NCBI GenBank assembly: GCA_963828185.1
Contig: CAWHDV010000002.1
Coordinates: forward strand, 806,001 to 870,000
Source: Rhodoblastus sp963828185
GTDB lineage: Bacteria > Pseudomonadota > Alphaproteobacteria > Rhizobiales > Beijerinckiaceae
Length of the DNA: 64,000 bases
Direction of reading: 5' to 3'
Positions 1-7,898 of the stretch are shown piece after piece. The first letter of the stretch is position 1. Every line of letters begins with the position of its first letter. The notes under the pieces are model-generated. The model did no database searches. It worked only from the letters and a program-made list of their open reading frames with translations, and was not told where the DNA came from. A program made the position numbers and the translations under genes.

Positions 1-134
1 AAACCATCGCCTTTGACGATTACGTCGCCTGCAACGGCGAGGCGGGCGCGCGCGAAGCGGGAAAATTCCGGCTCGAAGGCAAGGAATATGTCGTCGCCGA
101 CGGCGACGTGCTGCATTTCAGGTTCGCCAACTGA
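1..134 (+). CDS. ychF: Redox-regulated ATPase YchF, C-terminal fragment (5' end outside window)
   Basis: The window opens inside this gene; the reading frame starts at base 3 and stops with TGA at 132-134, leaving 43 residues. The peptide contains AFDDYVACNGEAGAREAGK and ends VVADGDVLHFRFAN, which matches the highly conserved C-terminal TGS-like domain of the Obg-family ATPase YchF. YchF binds ATP rather than GTP and associates with ribosomes in stress responses (family knowledge). The G domain lies upstream and cannot be checked here. It converges on the next gene with only 3 bases between the two stop codons. Confidence 0.93.
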   Translation, partial: TIAFDDYVACNGEAGAREAGKFRLEGKEYVVADGDVLHFRFAN

Positions 135-137
135 GCT

Positions 138-752
138 TCAGGCCGCCTCGTTTCTGTCGCCGACCAAATTTCGCACGAACGGACTTTTCCCGACCGTCTT
201 CGGATCGGGACAAGTGCGGTAAACGTAATCGAAGCTCGGGTTGGAGACGCCGAACCAGAATTTCTCGCTGATAAAATGATGGCGCAGGTGGTAGCGTTTT
301 ATGTAACGCCCCCAGGCCGTGCGCGGCTGATAGGGAATATGGGCGACGTAATGCGTCCATTCGTAATGCAGGATCGCGAGGCACACGCCCAAAACCATGG
401 GCGCCACGGCTCCCGCGCCGAAAACCAGCCAGAACAGCGCCACGTTGGCGGCGAGGACCGGCGCAAGGAACCACAGCGGCAGGAATAGCAGGTCAAGCCG
501 GCTGGGCTCGGCGTGATGGTCGTAATGCAGCCGGCGCTGAAGTTTCAGCAGCCATGGCCAGGGCGCCGGAGGGGCGTGGAAGGCGAAGCGATGCCAGCCA
601 TATTCGCTGGCGTAAAACAGCATCGCGCCGAATACGACCCATCCCGAAGGCAGCGCCGGACCGCCAAGCGCCGACCAGAACGCGAGCGCCACAACGCCGG
701 CGACGAGCGCGCCATTCGAGCCATGTTTCAGAAAGGCGAGCAACGTGACCAT
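138..752 (-). CDS. Fatty acid hydroxylase / sterol desaturase superfamily membrane protein
   Basis: This 204-residue integral membrane protein carries the di-iron histidine boxes of the fatty acid hydroxylase superfamily: HRFAFH (residues 54-59), HYDHH (76-80), a third set with H129, H134 and H138 (HYEWTHYVAH), and HLRHHF (155-160). Hydrophobic stretches lie around residues 12-50 and 85-130. Members hydroxylate or desaturate lipids, sterols or carotenoids at the membrane, and the substrate cannot be read from sequence. The start follows GAGGTCGATCC, a reasonable ribosome binding site. The gene is monocistronic and convergent with ychF, so the context gives no further clue. Confidence 0.85.
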   Translation of the reverse strand: MVTLLAFLKHGSNGALVAGVVALAFWSALGGPALPSGWVVFGAMLFYASEYGWHRFAFHAPPAPWPWLLKLQRRLHYDHHAEPSRLDLLFLPLWFLAPVLAANVALFWLVFGAGAVAPMVLGVCLAILHYEWTHYVAHIPYQPRTAWGRYIKRYHLRHHFISEKFWFGVSNPSFDYVYRTCPDPKTVGKSPFVRNLVGDRNEAA

Positions 753-884
753 GGATCGACCTCACACGCGTCGATCATAATCCTTTCCCGCCCCGGCGAA
801 AGCGACCGCATCATGCGCCCTTCGCCGAGGGATTGGCGCGATCCCGAAGCTTTGGTCCGGGAACGGCCATGATCGGGCGAGGCG

Positions 885-1076
885 TTACTTCTTTGTCGGG
901 CAGGTGCTCAGGCCGAGCAGCTTGTACGCCGGGCAAAAACCGACCAGCGCCGTCAGCAGCGGGACCAGGCCGATCCAGCCCCAAGGGGTGTGCGGGCCGA
1001 CGAAGACCATGGCGATGAGGATGAGGCCGACGACGATCCGCAAGGTGCGATCGACGCTTCCGACATTGGTGGGCAT
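885..1076 (-). CDS. DUF2892 (YgaP-type) small membrane protein
   Basis: The product has 63 residues. It begins MPTNVGSVDRTLR and has two hydrophobic segments (about residues 12-30 and 33-55) ending GFCPAYKLLGLSTC, the hallmark of the DUF2892/YgaP transmembrane family, including the two conserved cysteines. I chose the ATG at 1076 because AAGGAG lies just upstream. In other bacteria the domain accompanies rhodanese or sulfur- and redox-handling proteins. It lies just downstream of a Crp/Fnr regulator on the same strand, so it may be its target or operon partner. The function is unknown. Confidence 0.85.
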   Translation of the reverse strand: MPTNVGSVDRTLRIVVGLILIAMVFVGPHTPWGWIGLVPLLTALVGFCPAYKLLGLSTCPTKK

Positions 1077-1149
1077 GCAGCTCTCCTTTTGCGGCGCCGA
1101 ACGCGCCAACGCCTGCACCATAGGTCATCCCGCGCCGCCTGACGGTGAT

Positions 1150-1818
1150 TTACGTCACGCAAGCGAGATCGGCGAGAGAACGCCGGTCGGCGAGGACGAT
1201 GCGCCCGCGCCCGAGCCGCAGCAGGCCGGCGCGCTGGAACTGCGCCAGTTGCCGGCTGACCACCTCGCGCGCCGCGCCAATATCCTCGGCGAGGTCTTGA
1301 TGAGTCACGGCCAGCGCGCCGCGCTCGCCGGCCCGCGCCAGCAGCGCCGCCGCCAGCCGCGCATCGACCCGCAGGAAGGCGATGGTCTCGATCAGCCGCG
1401 TCATCTCGGCCAGCCGCGCGCCGAAGCGCCCGAACACGAAGGCGGCGAAAGCCTGCGACTCGCGCAACAGGCGCGTGAACAGGGCCGGGGGGACCAGGAC
1501 CAGGCGCAAATCGCTCTCCGCCACGCCCTCCGCCGAATATTTTAGCCCGCCGAGCAGGCACAGCGTCGTCTGCACGCAGGTTTCCCCGGCGATAACGCGA
1601 TAAAGCAGCAGTTTTCGGCCGTTCTCCGCCGTCAGGCCGACGCGGATGCGCCCATTGAGCAGCAGGACGAAACCGAGACAGGGCGCTCCCGGCGCGAACA
1701 AGGTCTTGCCCCGGACGACTTTCAGCTCCGGCAAGGCGGCCAACACGGCGCGCGAAGCGGCATCGAGATTTTCTAACGGCGCGAAGGCGTCGAGCCAGCG
1801 GGGTCGCGCGTCATCCAC
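1150..1818 (-). CDS. Crp/Fnr family transcriptional regulator
   Basis: This 222-residue regulator has an N-terminal cyclic-nucleotide-binding-like beta-barrel (about 20-120, including FVLLLNGRIRVG) and a C-terminal winged HTH (about 145-220). The recognition helix region reads AAREVVSRQLAQFQRAGLL, typical of the family. It lacks the N-terminal cysteine cluster of true FNR, so it is not an Fe-S oxygen sensor of that class. It has scattered cysteines (in GAPCLGF and ETCVQTTLC). The start is a GTG that overlaps the end of the upstream GDCCVxC gene by 8 bases, so the two are probably co-transcribed. The effector is unknown; a redox or nitrosative signal is a guess from the neighbours. Confidence 0.88.
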   Translation of the reverse strand: MDDARPRWLDAFAPLENLDAASRAVLAALPELKVVRGKTLFAPGAPCLGFVLLLNGRIRVGLTAENGRKLLLYRVIAGETCVQTTLCLLGGLKYSAEGVAESDLRLVLVPPALFTRLLRESQAFAAFVFGRFGARLAEMTRLIETIAFLRVDARLAAALLARAGERGALAVTHQDLAEDIGAAREVVSRQLAQFQRAGLLRLGRGRIVLADRRSLADLACVT

Positions 1819-2050
1819 GGGGTTTTCCGCCGCCGCAGCAATCCGGCTTTTCGCCCAGAAGACCCGCCGCCTGCACCGGCGGACAGGGAACGTCGCCGTA
1901 GGAGCAGAACACGCAGCAATCCCCTGGCAGGGGCTTGAGCACGACGCCGCAGCCTGTGCAGGCGTAAAAGAACTGGCAGGCGTCGGTCGGCATGGTTTCC
2001 AGCGCCCTATGGCCGCATTGCGGACAGGTGAGGGTCGAGGTCAGGCGCAT
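1811..2050 (-). CDS. GDCCVxC-domain Cys-rich small protein
   Basis: The 79-residue protein starts MRLTSTLTCPQCGH, preceded by AAGGAGACGGC. It has a CPxCG zinc-ribbon-like pair, a second pair (YACTGCG), and the signature GDCCVFCSYGDVPCPP. That signature defines the GDCCVxC family, some of whose members are selenoproteins; this one has cysteines throughout. The C-terminus ends with another CC pair followed by GGG. Function is not established; thiol redox or metal handling is inferred from cysteine content. It overlaps the start of the Crp/Fnr gene by 8 bases and follows the LysR gene by 26 bases. Confidence 0.8.
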   Translation of the reverse strand: MRLTSTLTCPQCGHRALETMPTDACQFFYACTGCGVVLKPLPGDCCVFCSYGDVPCPPVQAAGLLGEKPDCCGGGKPRG

Positions 2051-2076
2051 GCCGTCTCCTTTCCAGCCGGATTGCG

Positions 2077-2967
2077 TCAAAACCGCCACAGCGGCGCGTT
2101 GGCGACGAGGAAATCGCGAAAAGCCTGAACGCGCGCGACATTCTTCATCTCTTCCGGGTAGGCCAGCCAGCAGTCGAAAACCGGCATTTCCGTCGCGAGG
2201 TCGAGCCGCACCAGCGGCGAGTTCTCGTCGATGACGTAATCGGGCAGGACGCCTATGCCGCCACCTCTCTCGATCAATCGCAGCATGGCGAAGATATTGT
2301 TGATCGACACGGCCGGCGCGCGCGGCTTTTTCGACTCGCGCCCCATGGTCAGCAGCAGATTGAGGTTTTTCAGATAGGCGGCGCCCGTGACGCCGAAGGA
2401 AATGATGCGGTGCGCGTCGAGGTCATCGACCGATTGCGGCCGGCCCCGGCTCTGCAGGTAGGCGCGCGAGGCGTAAGCCGAATAATGCACGGTGAACAGC
2501 CGGCGGCGGATCAGATCGGCCTGCGTCGGCTCGCGCAGCCGCAGCGCGACATCGGCCTCGCGCATCGACAGGTCGAGCTCCTCGTCGGACAGGATGATGA
2601 CCAGTTCGATGTCTGGATAAAGCTCGCGGAATTCGGCGAGGCGCGGCGCCAGCCAGGCCGCGCCGAAGGCGTTATTGGCCGTGACCTTCAACTGGCCATG
2701 CGGTTTTTCGCGCGAGTCCGACAGGCGCAGCCGGGCGCTTTCGAGCTTTCCCAGCACTTCCTGCGCCGTGCGATAGAGCATTTCGCCCTGTTCGGTCAGC
2801 AGGAGGCCGCGCGCATGGCGATGGAACAGCGCGGTCTTCAGGTCATATTCCAGCGCCGCGACCTGGCGGCTGACCGCCGACTGGCTGAGATGCAGCGTCT
2901 CGCCGGCATGGGTGAAGGATCCGGCCGCCGCGGCGGCGTGGAAAATGCGCAGCTTGTCCCAGTCCAT
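2077..2967 (-). CDS. LysR family transcriptional regulator
   Basis: From the ATG at 2967 the product is 296 residues, the usual LysR size. It begins MDWDKLRIFHAAAAAGSFTH, followed by the LysR winged HTH (LSQSAVSRQVAALE) at about residues 10-60 and a periplasmic-binding-protein-like effector domain from about 90 onward. An upstream in-frame extension exists, but it lacks family similarity and runs across the divergent msrA promoter, so I rejected it. It is transcribed away from msrA across roughly 110 bases, the classic LysR arrangement, so msrA may be a target. The inducer is unknown. Confidence 0.9.
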   Translation of the reverse strand: MDWDKLRIFHAAAAAGSFTHAGETLHLSQSAVSRQVAALEYDLKTALFHRHARGLLLTEQGEMLYRTAQEVLGKLESARLRLSDSREKPHGQLKVTANNAFGAAWLAPRLAEFRELYPDIELVIILSDEELDLSMREADVALRLREPTQADLIRRRLFTVHYSAYASRAYLQSRGRPQSVDDLDAHRIISFGVTGAAYLKNLNLLLTMGRESKKPRAPAVSINNIFAMLRLIERGGGIGVLPDYVIDENSPLVRLDLATEMPVFDCWLAYPEEMKNVARVQAFRDFLVANAPLWRF

Positions 2968-3076
2968 CCCGCCCCCTGAATTTTTATTGCCATCCTTATA
3001 GCGTGAAAACGCCGAAAATAACCTCGCCATTTCCCCTCCGGCTCCCCAAATCAGGCGCACAAGCCGGGAGACGCCG

Positions 3077-3727
3077 ATGTTCTCGATTCGCAAAAAGCTG
3101 CAAATTCCCTCCGCCGCCGAGGCCCTGCCCGGACGGGCGGAAAAGATCGCCACGGCGAAGAGCCATTTCGTCAATGGCCGTCCGCTCGCCCCGCCCTACC
3201 CGGACGGTTTCGGCCGCGTCCTGTTCGGAATGGGCTGTTTCTGGGGGGCCGAGCGCAAGTTCTGGCAGGCGGGCGAAGGCGTTTACTTGACCGCCGTCGG
3301 CTACGCCGGGGGCGTGACGCCCAACCCGACCTACGAGGAAGTCTGTTCCGGCATGACGGGACACGCCGAAGTGGTGCAGGTCGTCTTCGACCCGGCCAAG
3401 ATTTCTTTCGAGAAGCTTTTGGCCTTGTTCTGGGAATTGCACGATCCGACCCAGGTCATGCGCCAGGGCAATGACGTCGGCACGCAATATCGCTCGGCGA
3501 TCTACACGACGAGCGAGGCGCAACTCGCCGTGGCGGAAAAATCGAAGCGCGCCTACCAGGCGGCGCTGACCGCGCATGGCCACGGCGAGATCAGCACGGA
3601 AATTCGCGCCGCGCCGGAATTTTACTTTGCCGAATCCTATCACCAGCAATATCTTGCCAAGAACCCGGCGGGCTATTGCGGGCTGAGCGGCAGCGGCGTC
3701 GCCTGTCCCGTCGGCCTCGAAACTTGA
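3077..3727 (+). CDS. msrA: Peptide methionine (S)-S-oxide reductase MsrA
   Basis: This 216-residue enzyme reduces methionine-S-sulfoxide in proteins, using thioredoxin as electron donor. The catalytic motif GMGCFWGAERKFW places the nucleophilic cysteine at residue 54. Further conserved stretches are YAGGVTPNPTYEEVCSG, DPTQVMRQGNDVGTQYRS and SYHQQYL. Candidate resolving cysteines lie near the C-terminus (GYCGL and ACPV). The N-terminus has about 45 residues ahead of the core, common in the longer MsrA class. GGGAG precedes the ATG. It is divergent from the LysR gene and fits an oxidative-stress role alongside the nearby redox genes. Confidence 0.95.
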   Translation: MFSIRKKLQIPSAAEALPGRAEKIATAKSHFVNGRPLAPPYPDGFGRVLFGMGCFWGAERKFWQAGEGVYLTAVGYAGGVTPNPTYEEVCSGMTGHAEVVQVVFDPAKISFEKLLALFWELHDPTQVMRQGNDVGTQYRSAIYTTSEAQLAVAEKSKRAYQAALTAHGHGEISTEIRAAPEFYFAESYHQQYLAKNPAGYCGLSGSGVACPVGLET

Positions 3728-3773
3728 GGTTTGGGGCCTGATCCTTCGGGCGGCCCGGCAGGCGAGGTGGGGC

Positions 3774-4325
3774 ATGGCGTCGGGCGAGAAAACCATCGGC
3801 AAGAGAATCGAATATCTGCTTGAATCCGTTCTCTTCTCCAGCCGCTGGCTGCTCGCGCCGTTCTTCTTCGCGCTGGCGGCCAGCCTCGTCGTGCTGCTGA
3901 TCAAGGCCGGGCAGCATATCGTCCATCTCCTCGCCAACAGCCTGAGCTCGACCGAATCCGAGGTCGTGCTCGACGTGCTGAGCCTGATCGACATCACGCT
4001 GACCGGCTCGCTGGTGGTTCTCGTCATTTTCTCCGGCTACGAGAATTTCGTTTCGCGCACCGATCCCGCGCGCGAGGTCCACTGGCCGGAATGGATGGCG
4101 GCGATCGACTTCAGCGGCCTGAAACTGAAGCTGATGTCCTCCATCGTCGCCATTTCCGGCATCCAGACGCTGCGCGCCTTCATGGACATCGACAACGAGA
4201 CCAACCGCGCGCTGGGCTGGAGCATCGGCATCCATCTCGGCTTCGTCGTCTCCGCCGTGCTGCTGGCCTTCTCCGACCGGATCGGCGGCCATGCGCCCCC
4301 GAAGCCTTCCACCCCGGAGCATTGA
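3774..4325 (+). CDS. UPF0114 (YqhA) family inner membrane protein
   Basis: This 183-residue protein matches the UPF0114/YqhA family. It begins MASGEKTIGKRIEYLLESVLFSSRW, followed by a membrane segment (about 26-48), then LIDITLTGSLVVLVIFSGYENF (second segment, about 70-90) and two more hydrophobic spans near residues 125 and 160. The biochemical role of the family is unknown. GAGGTGGGGC precedes the ATG. It is 46 bases after msrA on the same strand and 69 bases before ridA, so the three could form one transcript. Confidence 0.9.
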   Translation: MASGEKTIGKRIEYLLESVLFSSRWLLAPFFFALAASLVVLLIKAGQHIVHLLANSLSSTESEVVLDVLSLIDITLTGSLVVLVIFSGYENFVSRTDPAREVHWPEWMAAIDFSGLKLKLMSSIVAISGIQTLRAFMDIDNETNRALGWSIGIHLGFVVSAVLLAFSDRIGGHAPPKPSTPEH

Positions 4326-4394
4326 ACCGGTTCCAGCTTGTGCCCGGCGGCGAAAAAGTCTATCGCCGCAAAGAAGAGCAGAAGGACGAAAACC

Positions 4395-4745
4395 ATGTCT
4401 TTGAAGAGAATAAAGCCCGGCAAGCGCATGAGCCAGGCGGTTACGCGCGGCAAGGCCATTTATCTGGCCGGCCAGGTGGCGGACAAGGCCGCCGGCGCCT
4501 CGGTGGGCGAACAGACGGCGGAAATCCTCGCCCAGATCGACGCGCTGCTGGCCGAAGCCGGCAGCGACAAGACGAAAATCATGATGGCGACGATCTATCT
4601 CGCCGACATTTCGACTTTTGCCGAAATGAACGGGGAATGGGACAAATGGGTGGTGGAAGGCGAAACGCCGGCCCGCGCCACGGTCGAGGCCAAACTGGTC
4701 GCGCCGGAATACAAGGTCGAAATCGCCATCGTGGCGACGACTTGA
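4395..4745 (+). CDS. RidA family protein (reactive enamine/imine deaminase)
   Basis: The product is 116 residues from the ATG at 4395, which follows AGAAGGACG. The sequence MSQAVTRGKAIYLAGQVADK, the central TKIMMATIYLADISTF and the C-terminal ATVEAKLVAPEYKVEIAIVA are typical of the YjgF/RidA fold, including the conserved arginine in ARATVEA. Canonical RidA hydrolyses 2-aminoacrylate released by PLP enzymes. Several Rid subfamilies have other imine substrates, so I leave the symbol blank. An upstream in-frame extension was rejected because it is basic, unlike the family and overlaps the end of the previous gene region. Confidence 0.9.
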   Translation: MSLKRIKPGKRMSQAVTRGKAIYLAGQVADKAAGASVGEQTAEILAQIDALLAEAGSDKTKIMMATIYLADISTFAEMNGEWDKWVVEGETPARATVEAKLVAPEYKVEIAIVATT

Positions 4746-5659
4746 TCATTTTGCGCAAGTCGAAGTCGGCGGGAGCCGGCTTCGACCTGCATGATGGGAA
4801 GCGGCGATGCGCCGACTTCGCCAACATTAGCGAGGACGCGCGGACAGCGGCCGTAACGCGATGATCAGCAACTTCCGGCTCTGAAGAGACGCTCCCGGCC
4901 TCAGCGCGTACGCCTCGTGCCGACCCGAAGTGACATCCGGGTGAGGGCTATCGACGTGGTCAACTATTCCGCGTCTATCGTCATCTGCCGGATTTAGGCT
5001 CCCGAGTGCCCCGACATGCCCACATAAAATCTCGCGCTCCGATAGCAGTTTTAAAATGCAGCCAGCTAAAAGAAATTGCAAATGGAGCGGCGAATATGAA
5101 AATACAAAATAATAAACAAAATTTGTAAGGCTGCAACGCAAAGTACACGTCGCTTTGCTTTGCAATAACATAACCATAAACAAGCGCTAAAAATAAATTA
5201 TATATGCAGAACAATGCTGTGCATAACAACACGATGCTAACTGACGTGCATTTTAAAACACACTTCATTGGAGGTTTGAACGGGCGGTCCATTGACACGT
5301 CGATTGATTCGAAAATAAAAGGCTCACGAGAATAGCGCAAAATATGTCACCGCGTAGGTTTTTGAGAGGTCAATGCCGAACGAAGTGACGACCTGAATCC
5401 GACCGGCGTCATCTCTCGAAACTCATCCTTGAAAACCGCTTCCCAAAAGCCGCCGAGGAAAGGTGAGTTTCGCGATCTCCCGTTCGCGTGGGGAAGCAGA
5501 ACGTACTGCAAAATCGCCAATGTCGGCTCCCCGCCGGGAGCCGCCCCACAATGCGTAGTCGGAATGTCTTGTCAGCGTCGGCTCCAGGCATCCAGCGAAA
5601 TCATCAAGCGCTTGATCTCGAAAAAGGAAAGCCCGGTTTTCGCGGGAGCAATTCCGCCG
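4746..5659. other. Long intergenic gap with an AT-rich patch
   Basis: No recognisable gene spans these roughly 900 bases between ridA and the MoeB-like gene. Bases 4746-4980 and 5341-5659 have ordinary composition and hold only short unconvincing frames. Bases about 5030-5350 are much richer in A and T than everything around, which suggests acquired or decayed DNA; one possible small membrane-protein gene lies there (separate entry). A short GC hairpin (CGGCTCCC/GGGAGCCG) sits at about 5524-5543 with no T-run. Confidence 0.5.
4981..5340 (-). CDS. Possible small membrane protein in AT-rich patch
   Basis: The frame encodes up to 119 residues from a TTG, or 103 from an internal ATG (MDRPFKPPMK). 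Two strongly hydrophobic segments are visible (SIVLLCTALFCIYNLFLALV and the later CLLFCIFIFAAPFAISF), joined by a short tyrosine-containing loop. No good ribosome binding site precedes any candidate start. I recognise no family. The base composition differs sharply from the neighbours, consistent with transfer, but AT-rich DNA can encode hydrophobic stretches by chance, so this is a tentative call. Confidence 0.3.
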   Translation of the reverse strand: MRYSREPFIFESIDVSMDRPFKPPMKCVLKCTSVSIVLLCTALFCIYNLFLALVYGYVIAKQSDVYFALQPYKFCLLFCIFIFAAPFAISFSWLHFKTAIGARDFMWACRGTREPKSGR

Positions 5660-6460
5660 TTATTCCCTACTTCCCGCCCGCCGGCCGTTGAGCGGATTGT
5701 CCTCGTCCCAGCAATAGGAAATCGTCTCAAAACGCATGGCGGCCAGGTCGAACAGAGCGAGGCGCCCGACCATCGATTGGCCGAAGCCGACGATTTCGCG
5801 CACCACTTCCAAAGCCATCAGTGATCCGACCATGCCGGTCAGGGCGCCGAGCACCCCGGCTTCGGCGCAGGTCGGCAGGCTGCCGGGCGCGGGTTTTTGC
5901 GGAAACAGGCAGCGATAGGTCGGGTTGGGCTCGCCATTCGGCCCGGTCTCGAACGGCCGCAAGGTGGTGAGCGAGCCGTCGAACTGCCCGACCGCCGCCG
6001 TGACAAGCGGTTTTTTGGCAAAAAAACAGGCGTCGGACACAATGTAGCGGGTGTCGAAATTGTCGGAGCCGTCGGCGACGACATCGCAGTCTTCGATCAG
6101 TTCGCGCGCATTGCCCGCGTTCAGCCGCGCCGGGCGGCCGATCACCCGCACATGCGGATTAAGACGCGCCAGAACTTCCGCCGCGGCCTCCGTCTTGGCG
6201 CGGCCGAGATCGGCCTCGCCGAACAGGATCTGGCGTTGCAGGTTGGACAGCGACACATGATCGTCATCGATGATGGTCAATTGGCCGACGCCGGCCGCCG
6301 CCAGATAGAGCAGCAGCGGCGCGCCGAGGCCGCCCGCGCCGATGACGCAGACTTTTGACGCCTTGAGCTTGCGCTGGCCGGGACCGCCGACATCGCGCAG
6401 CACGATATGGCGGGCGTAGCGTTCGACCTCCTCCGTCGAGAGGTCGGGCAAAAGGTTCAT
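5660..6460 (-). CDS. moeB: HesA/MoeB/ThiF family adenylyltransferase
   Basis: This 266-residue E1-like enzyme begins MNLLPDLSTEEVERYARHI. It shows the Rossmann ATP-binding loop VIGAGGLGAPLLLYLAAAGV, then DDDHVSLSNLQRQILF, VADGSDNFDTRY and the zinc-ligand-type cysteines in YRCLFP and LPTCAEAGVLG. The family adenylates the C-terminus of a small sulfur-carrier protein such as MoaD or ThiS. There is no C-terminal rhodanese domain. MoeB and ThiF cannot be separated from sequence alone and no partner carrier gene is in the window. The start codon overlaps the stop of the upstream DsbA-like gene as ATGA, so they are translationally coupled. Confidence 0.85.
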   Translation of the reverse strand: MNLLPDLSTEEVERYARHIVLRDVGGPGQRKLKASKVCVIGAGGLGAPLLLYLAAAGVGQLTIIDDDHVSLSNLQRQILFGEADLGRAKTEAAAEVLARLNPHVRVIGRPARLNAGNARELIEDCDVVADGSDNFDTRYIVSDACFFAKKPLVTAAVGQFDGSLTTLRPFETGPNGEPNPTYRCLFPQKPAPGSLPTCAEAGVLGALTGMVGSLMALEVVREIVGFGQSMVGRLALFDLAAMRFETISYCWDEDNPLNGRRAGSRE

Positions 6461-7122
6461 GGACGTTCTTTCATTGGCCCGGACGCCCGCGCCCAGCAAA
6501 GCGCCTGCTCGAGCCGATCATCGCCCCAGAATAGCTCGCCATCGCCGGCGACGAAAGTCGGCGCGCCGAACAGGCCGAGTTTTCGCGCTGTCTCCGTCTC
6601 CTCGCGCAAAAGGGCGCGGATCGGATCGGACTTGGTCTTTTCCAGCACGTCCTGCGTGGAAAGCCCCATGGACGCCAAAACCTCCGCCAGCGAATCCTCG
6701 TCGGAAATCAGCTTGCCCTCGCCAAACTCCGCCCGAAAAACCGCGCGGCTGAATTCGCCCCGCCGGTCGTCGGGGACCGCCAGCGCCAGCCGCGCGGCCC
6801 GCAGCGAATTTTGCGGAAAGGGTTGCGGACGACGGAAAGGCAGGCCGCGTTCGGCGCAAATGCGCTCGAGGTCGCGCCACATGTAGCGGCCCTTGGCGGG
6901 GAAGAGATTGAACGGCGACGTGTCCCAACCCTGAGCGGCAAAGATCGGTCCGAGCAAGAAGGGCCGCCAGCGCAGGCGCACGCCGGCCGCCTCGGCCAGG
7001 GCCTCGCCGCGCATCGCCGCCGGGTAGGAATAGGTGCTGGCGAAATCAAACCAGAAATCGAGCTGGGGCAGGTTCGTTCTCCCTGTCAGGGCGGTTTTTT
7101 TTTCGCGCCGAATCCTGACCAA
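6457..7122 (-). CDS. 2-hydroxychromene-2-carboxylate isomerase family (DsbA-like, GST kappa) protein
   Basis: The product has 221 residues with a thioredoxin-like fold and helical insert. DFWFDFASTYSYPAA near the N-terminus carries the serine in place of the DsbA cysteines, and GLFGAPTFVAGDGELFWGDDRL near residue 190 is the conserved cis-Pro and C-terminal motif. Characterised members isomerise aromatic degradation intermediates with glutathione, but genomic members often have unknown substrates. The only in-frame start before the conserved domain is a TTG at 7122, so the start is uncertain. Its stop overlaps the MoeB start. Its 5' end lies opposite the start region of the PAP2 gene. Confidence 0.85.
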   Translation of the reverse strand: MVRIRREKKTALTGRTNLPQLDFWFDFASTYSYPAAMRGEALAEAAGVRLRWRPFLLGPIFAAQGWDTSPFNLFPAKGRYMWRDLERICAERGLPFRRPQPFPQNSLRAARLALAVPDDRRGEFSRAVFRAEFGEGKLISDEDSLAEVLASMGLSTQDVLEKTKSDPIRALLREETETARKLGLFGAPTFVAGDGELFWGDDRLEQALCWARASGPMKERP

Positions 7123-7147
7123 TTTGTCTCAATCCGCAAGGGTCAAC

Positions 7148-7870
7148 TTGGCCCGCCGGAAAAACCCGGCTACAGCATCGCGGGCTCAGCTCGCAGAAAG
7201 GCTCCTCTTGTCGTCGGCTTCCGCCCTGGTCTTCACCCTCATCATTACTCTGGCCTGCCTGGCGATGTTCGCGGCGGCGCCCGGGCTCGATTTGATCGTG
7301 GCGCGCCATTTTTTCGCGGCCGGGCGTTTCATCGGCCACGGGCCGGCCGACGAAATTCTCCGGCGCATCTATTACGACGGCCCCTACATTCTGCTCGCCC
7401 TTTTGCTCGCAGCCTATGTCGCCCGTCGCGCTGGCTATTTGCGGCGCGGGCCGAGCGGGCGCAGCGTGGTCTTCATGGTGGCGAGCCTGGCGCTCGGGCC
7501 TGGGCTCCTGGTCAACGCCGTGCTGAAGGAAGTCTCGCACCGTCCCCGCCCGGGACAGACGCTGCAATTTGGCGGAGCCTGGCGGTTCCGGCCTTACGAG
7601 AGCTTCGACGGCGACTGCGGGAAAAACTGCTCCTTCGTCTCCGGCGAGGTCTCGACTTCCGCATGGACGCTGGCGCCGGCGCTGCTGGCGCCGCCCGCGC
7701 TAAAACCGTTCGCCATCGGCGCGGCGCTGTTTTTTACCGCCGCCACAGGCTGGCTGCGCATGGAGTTCGGCGGCCATTACCTGTCCGACGTCACGCTCGC
7801 CGCGCTGTTCACCTTTCTCATCGTGCTGGCCCTCTATCGCTGGTATCTTCGCAGGCCGGAGCCGCAATAG
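7148..7870 (+). CDS. PAP2 superfamily phosphatase (lipid phosphatase type)
   Basis: From the TTG at 7148 (AAGGG five bases upstream) the protein has 240 residues; a TTG at 7208 with GAAAGG is an alternative. It has several transmembrane segments and the three PAP2 motifs: KEVSHRPRP (about 127-135), CSFVSGEVSTSA (SGE where the family consensus is SGH) and RMEFGGHYLSDV with the general-base histidine. PAP2 enzymes dephosphorylate membrane lipid phosphates, and the SGE variant occurs in lipid A phosphatase-like relatives, so an outer-membrane lipid substrate is plausible. The gene lies 28 bases before the PuuD-like gene. Confidence 0.85.
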   Translation: MARRKNPATASRAQLAERLLLSSASALVFTLIITLACLAMFAAAPGLDLIVARHFFAAGRFIGHGPADEILRRIYYDGPYILLALLLAAYVARRAGYLRRGPSGRSVVFMVASLALGPGLLVNAVLKEVSHRPRPGQTLQFGGAWRFRPYESFDGDCGKNCSFVSGEVSTSAWTLAPALLAPPALKPFAIGAALFFTAATGWLRMEFGGHYLSDVTLAALFTFLIVLALYRWYLRRPEPQ

Positions 7871-7898
7871 GCGAGCGCGCCGCAAAGGGGTTTTGGCG

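Noticed and set aside
2968..3174. N-terminal extension of the LysR gene
   Set aside because: It would overlap the msrA start and contains no LysR sequence; 2967 gives the standard length.
5524..5543. GC hairpin as a terminator
   Set aside because: There is no T-run on either strand.
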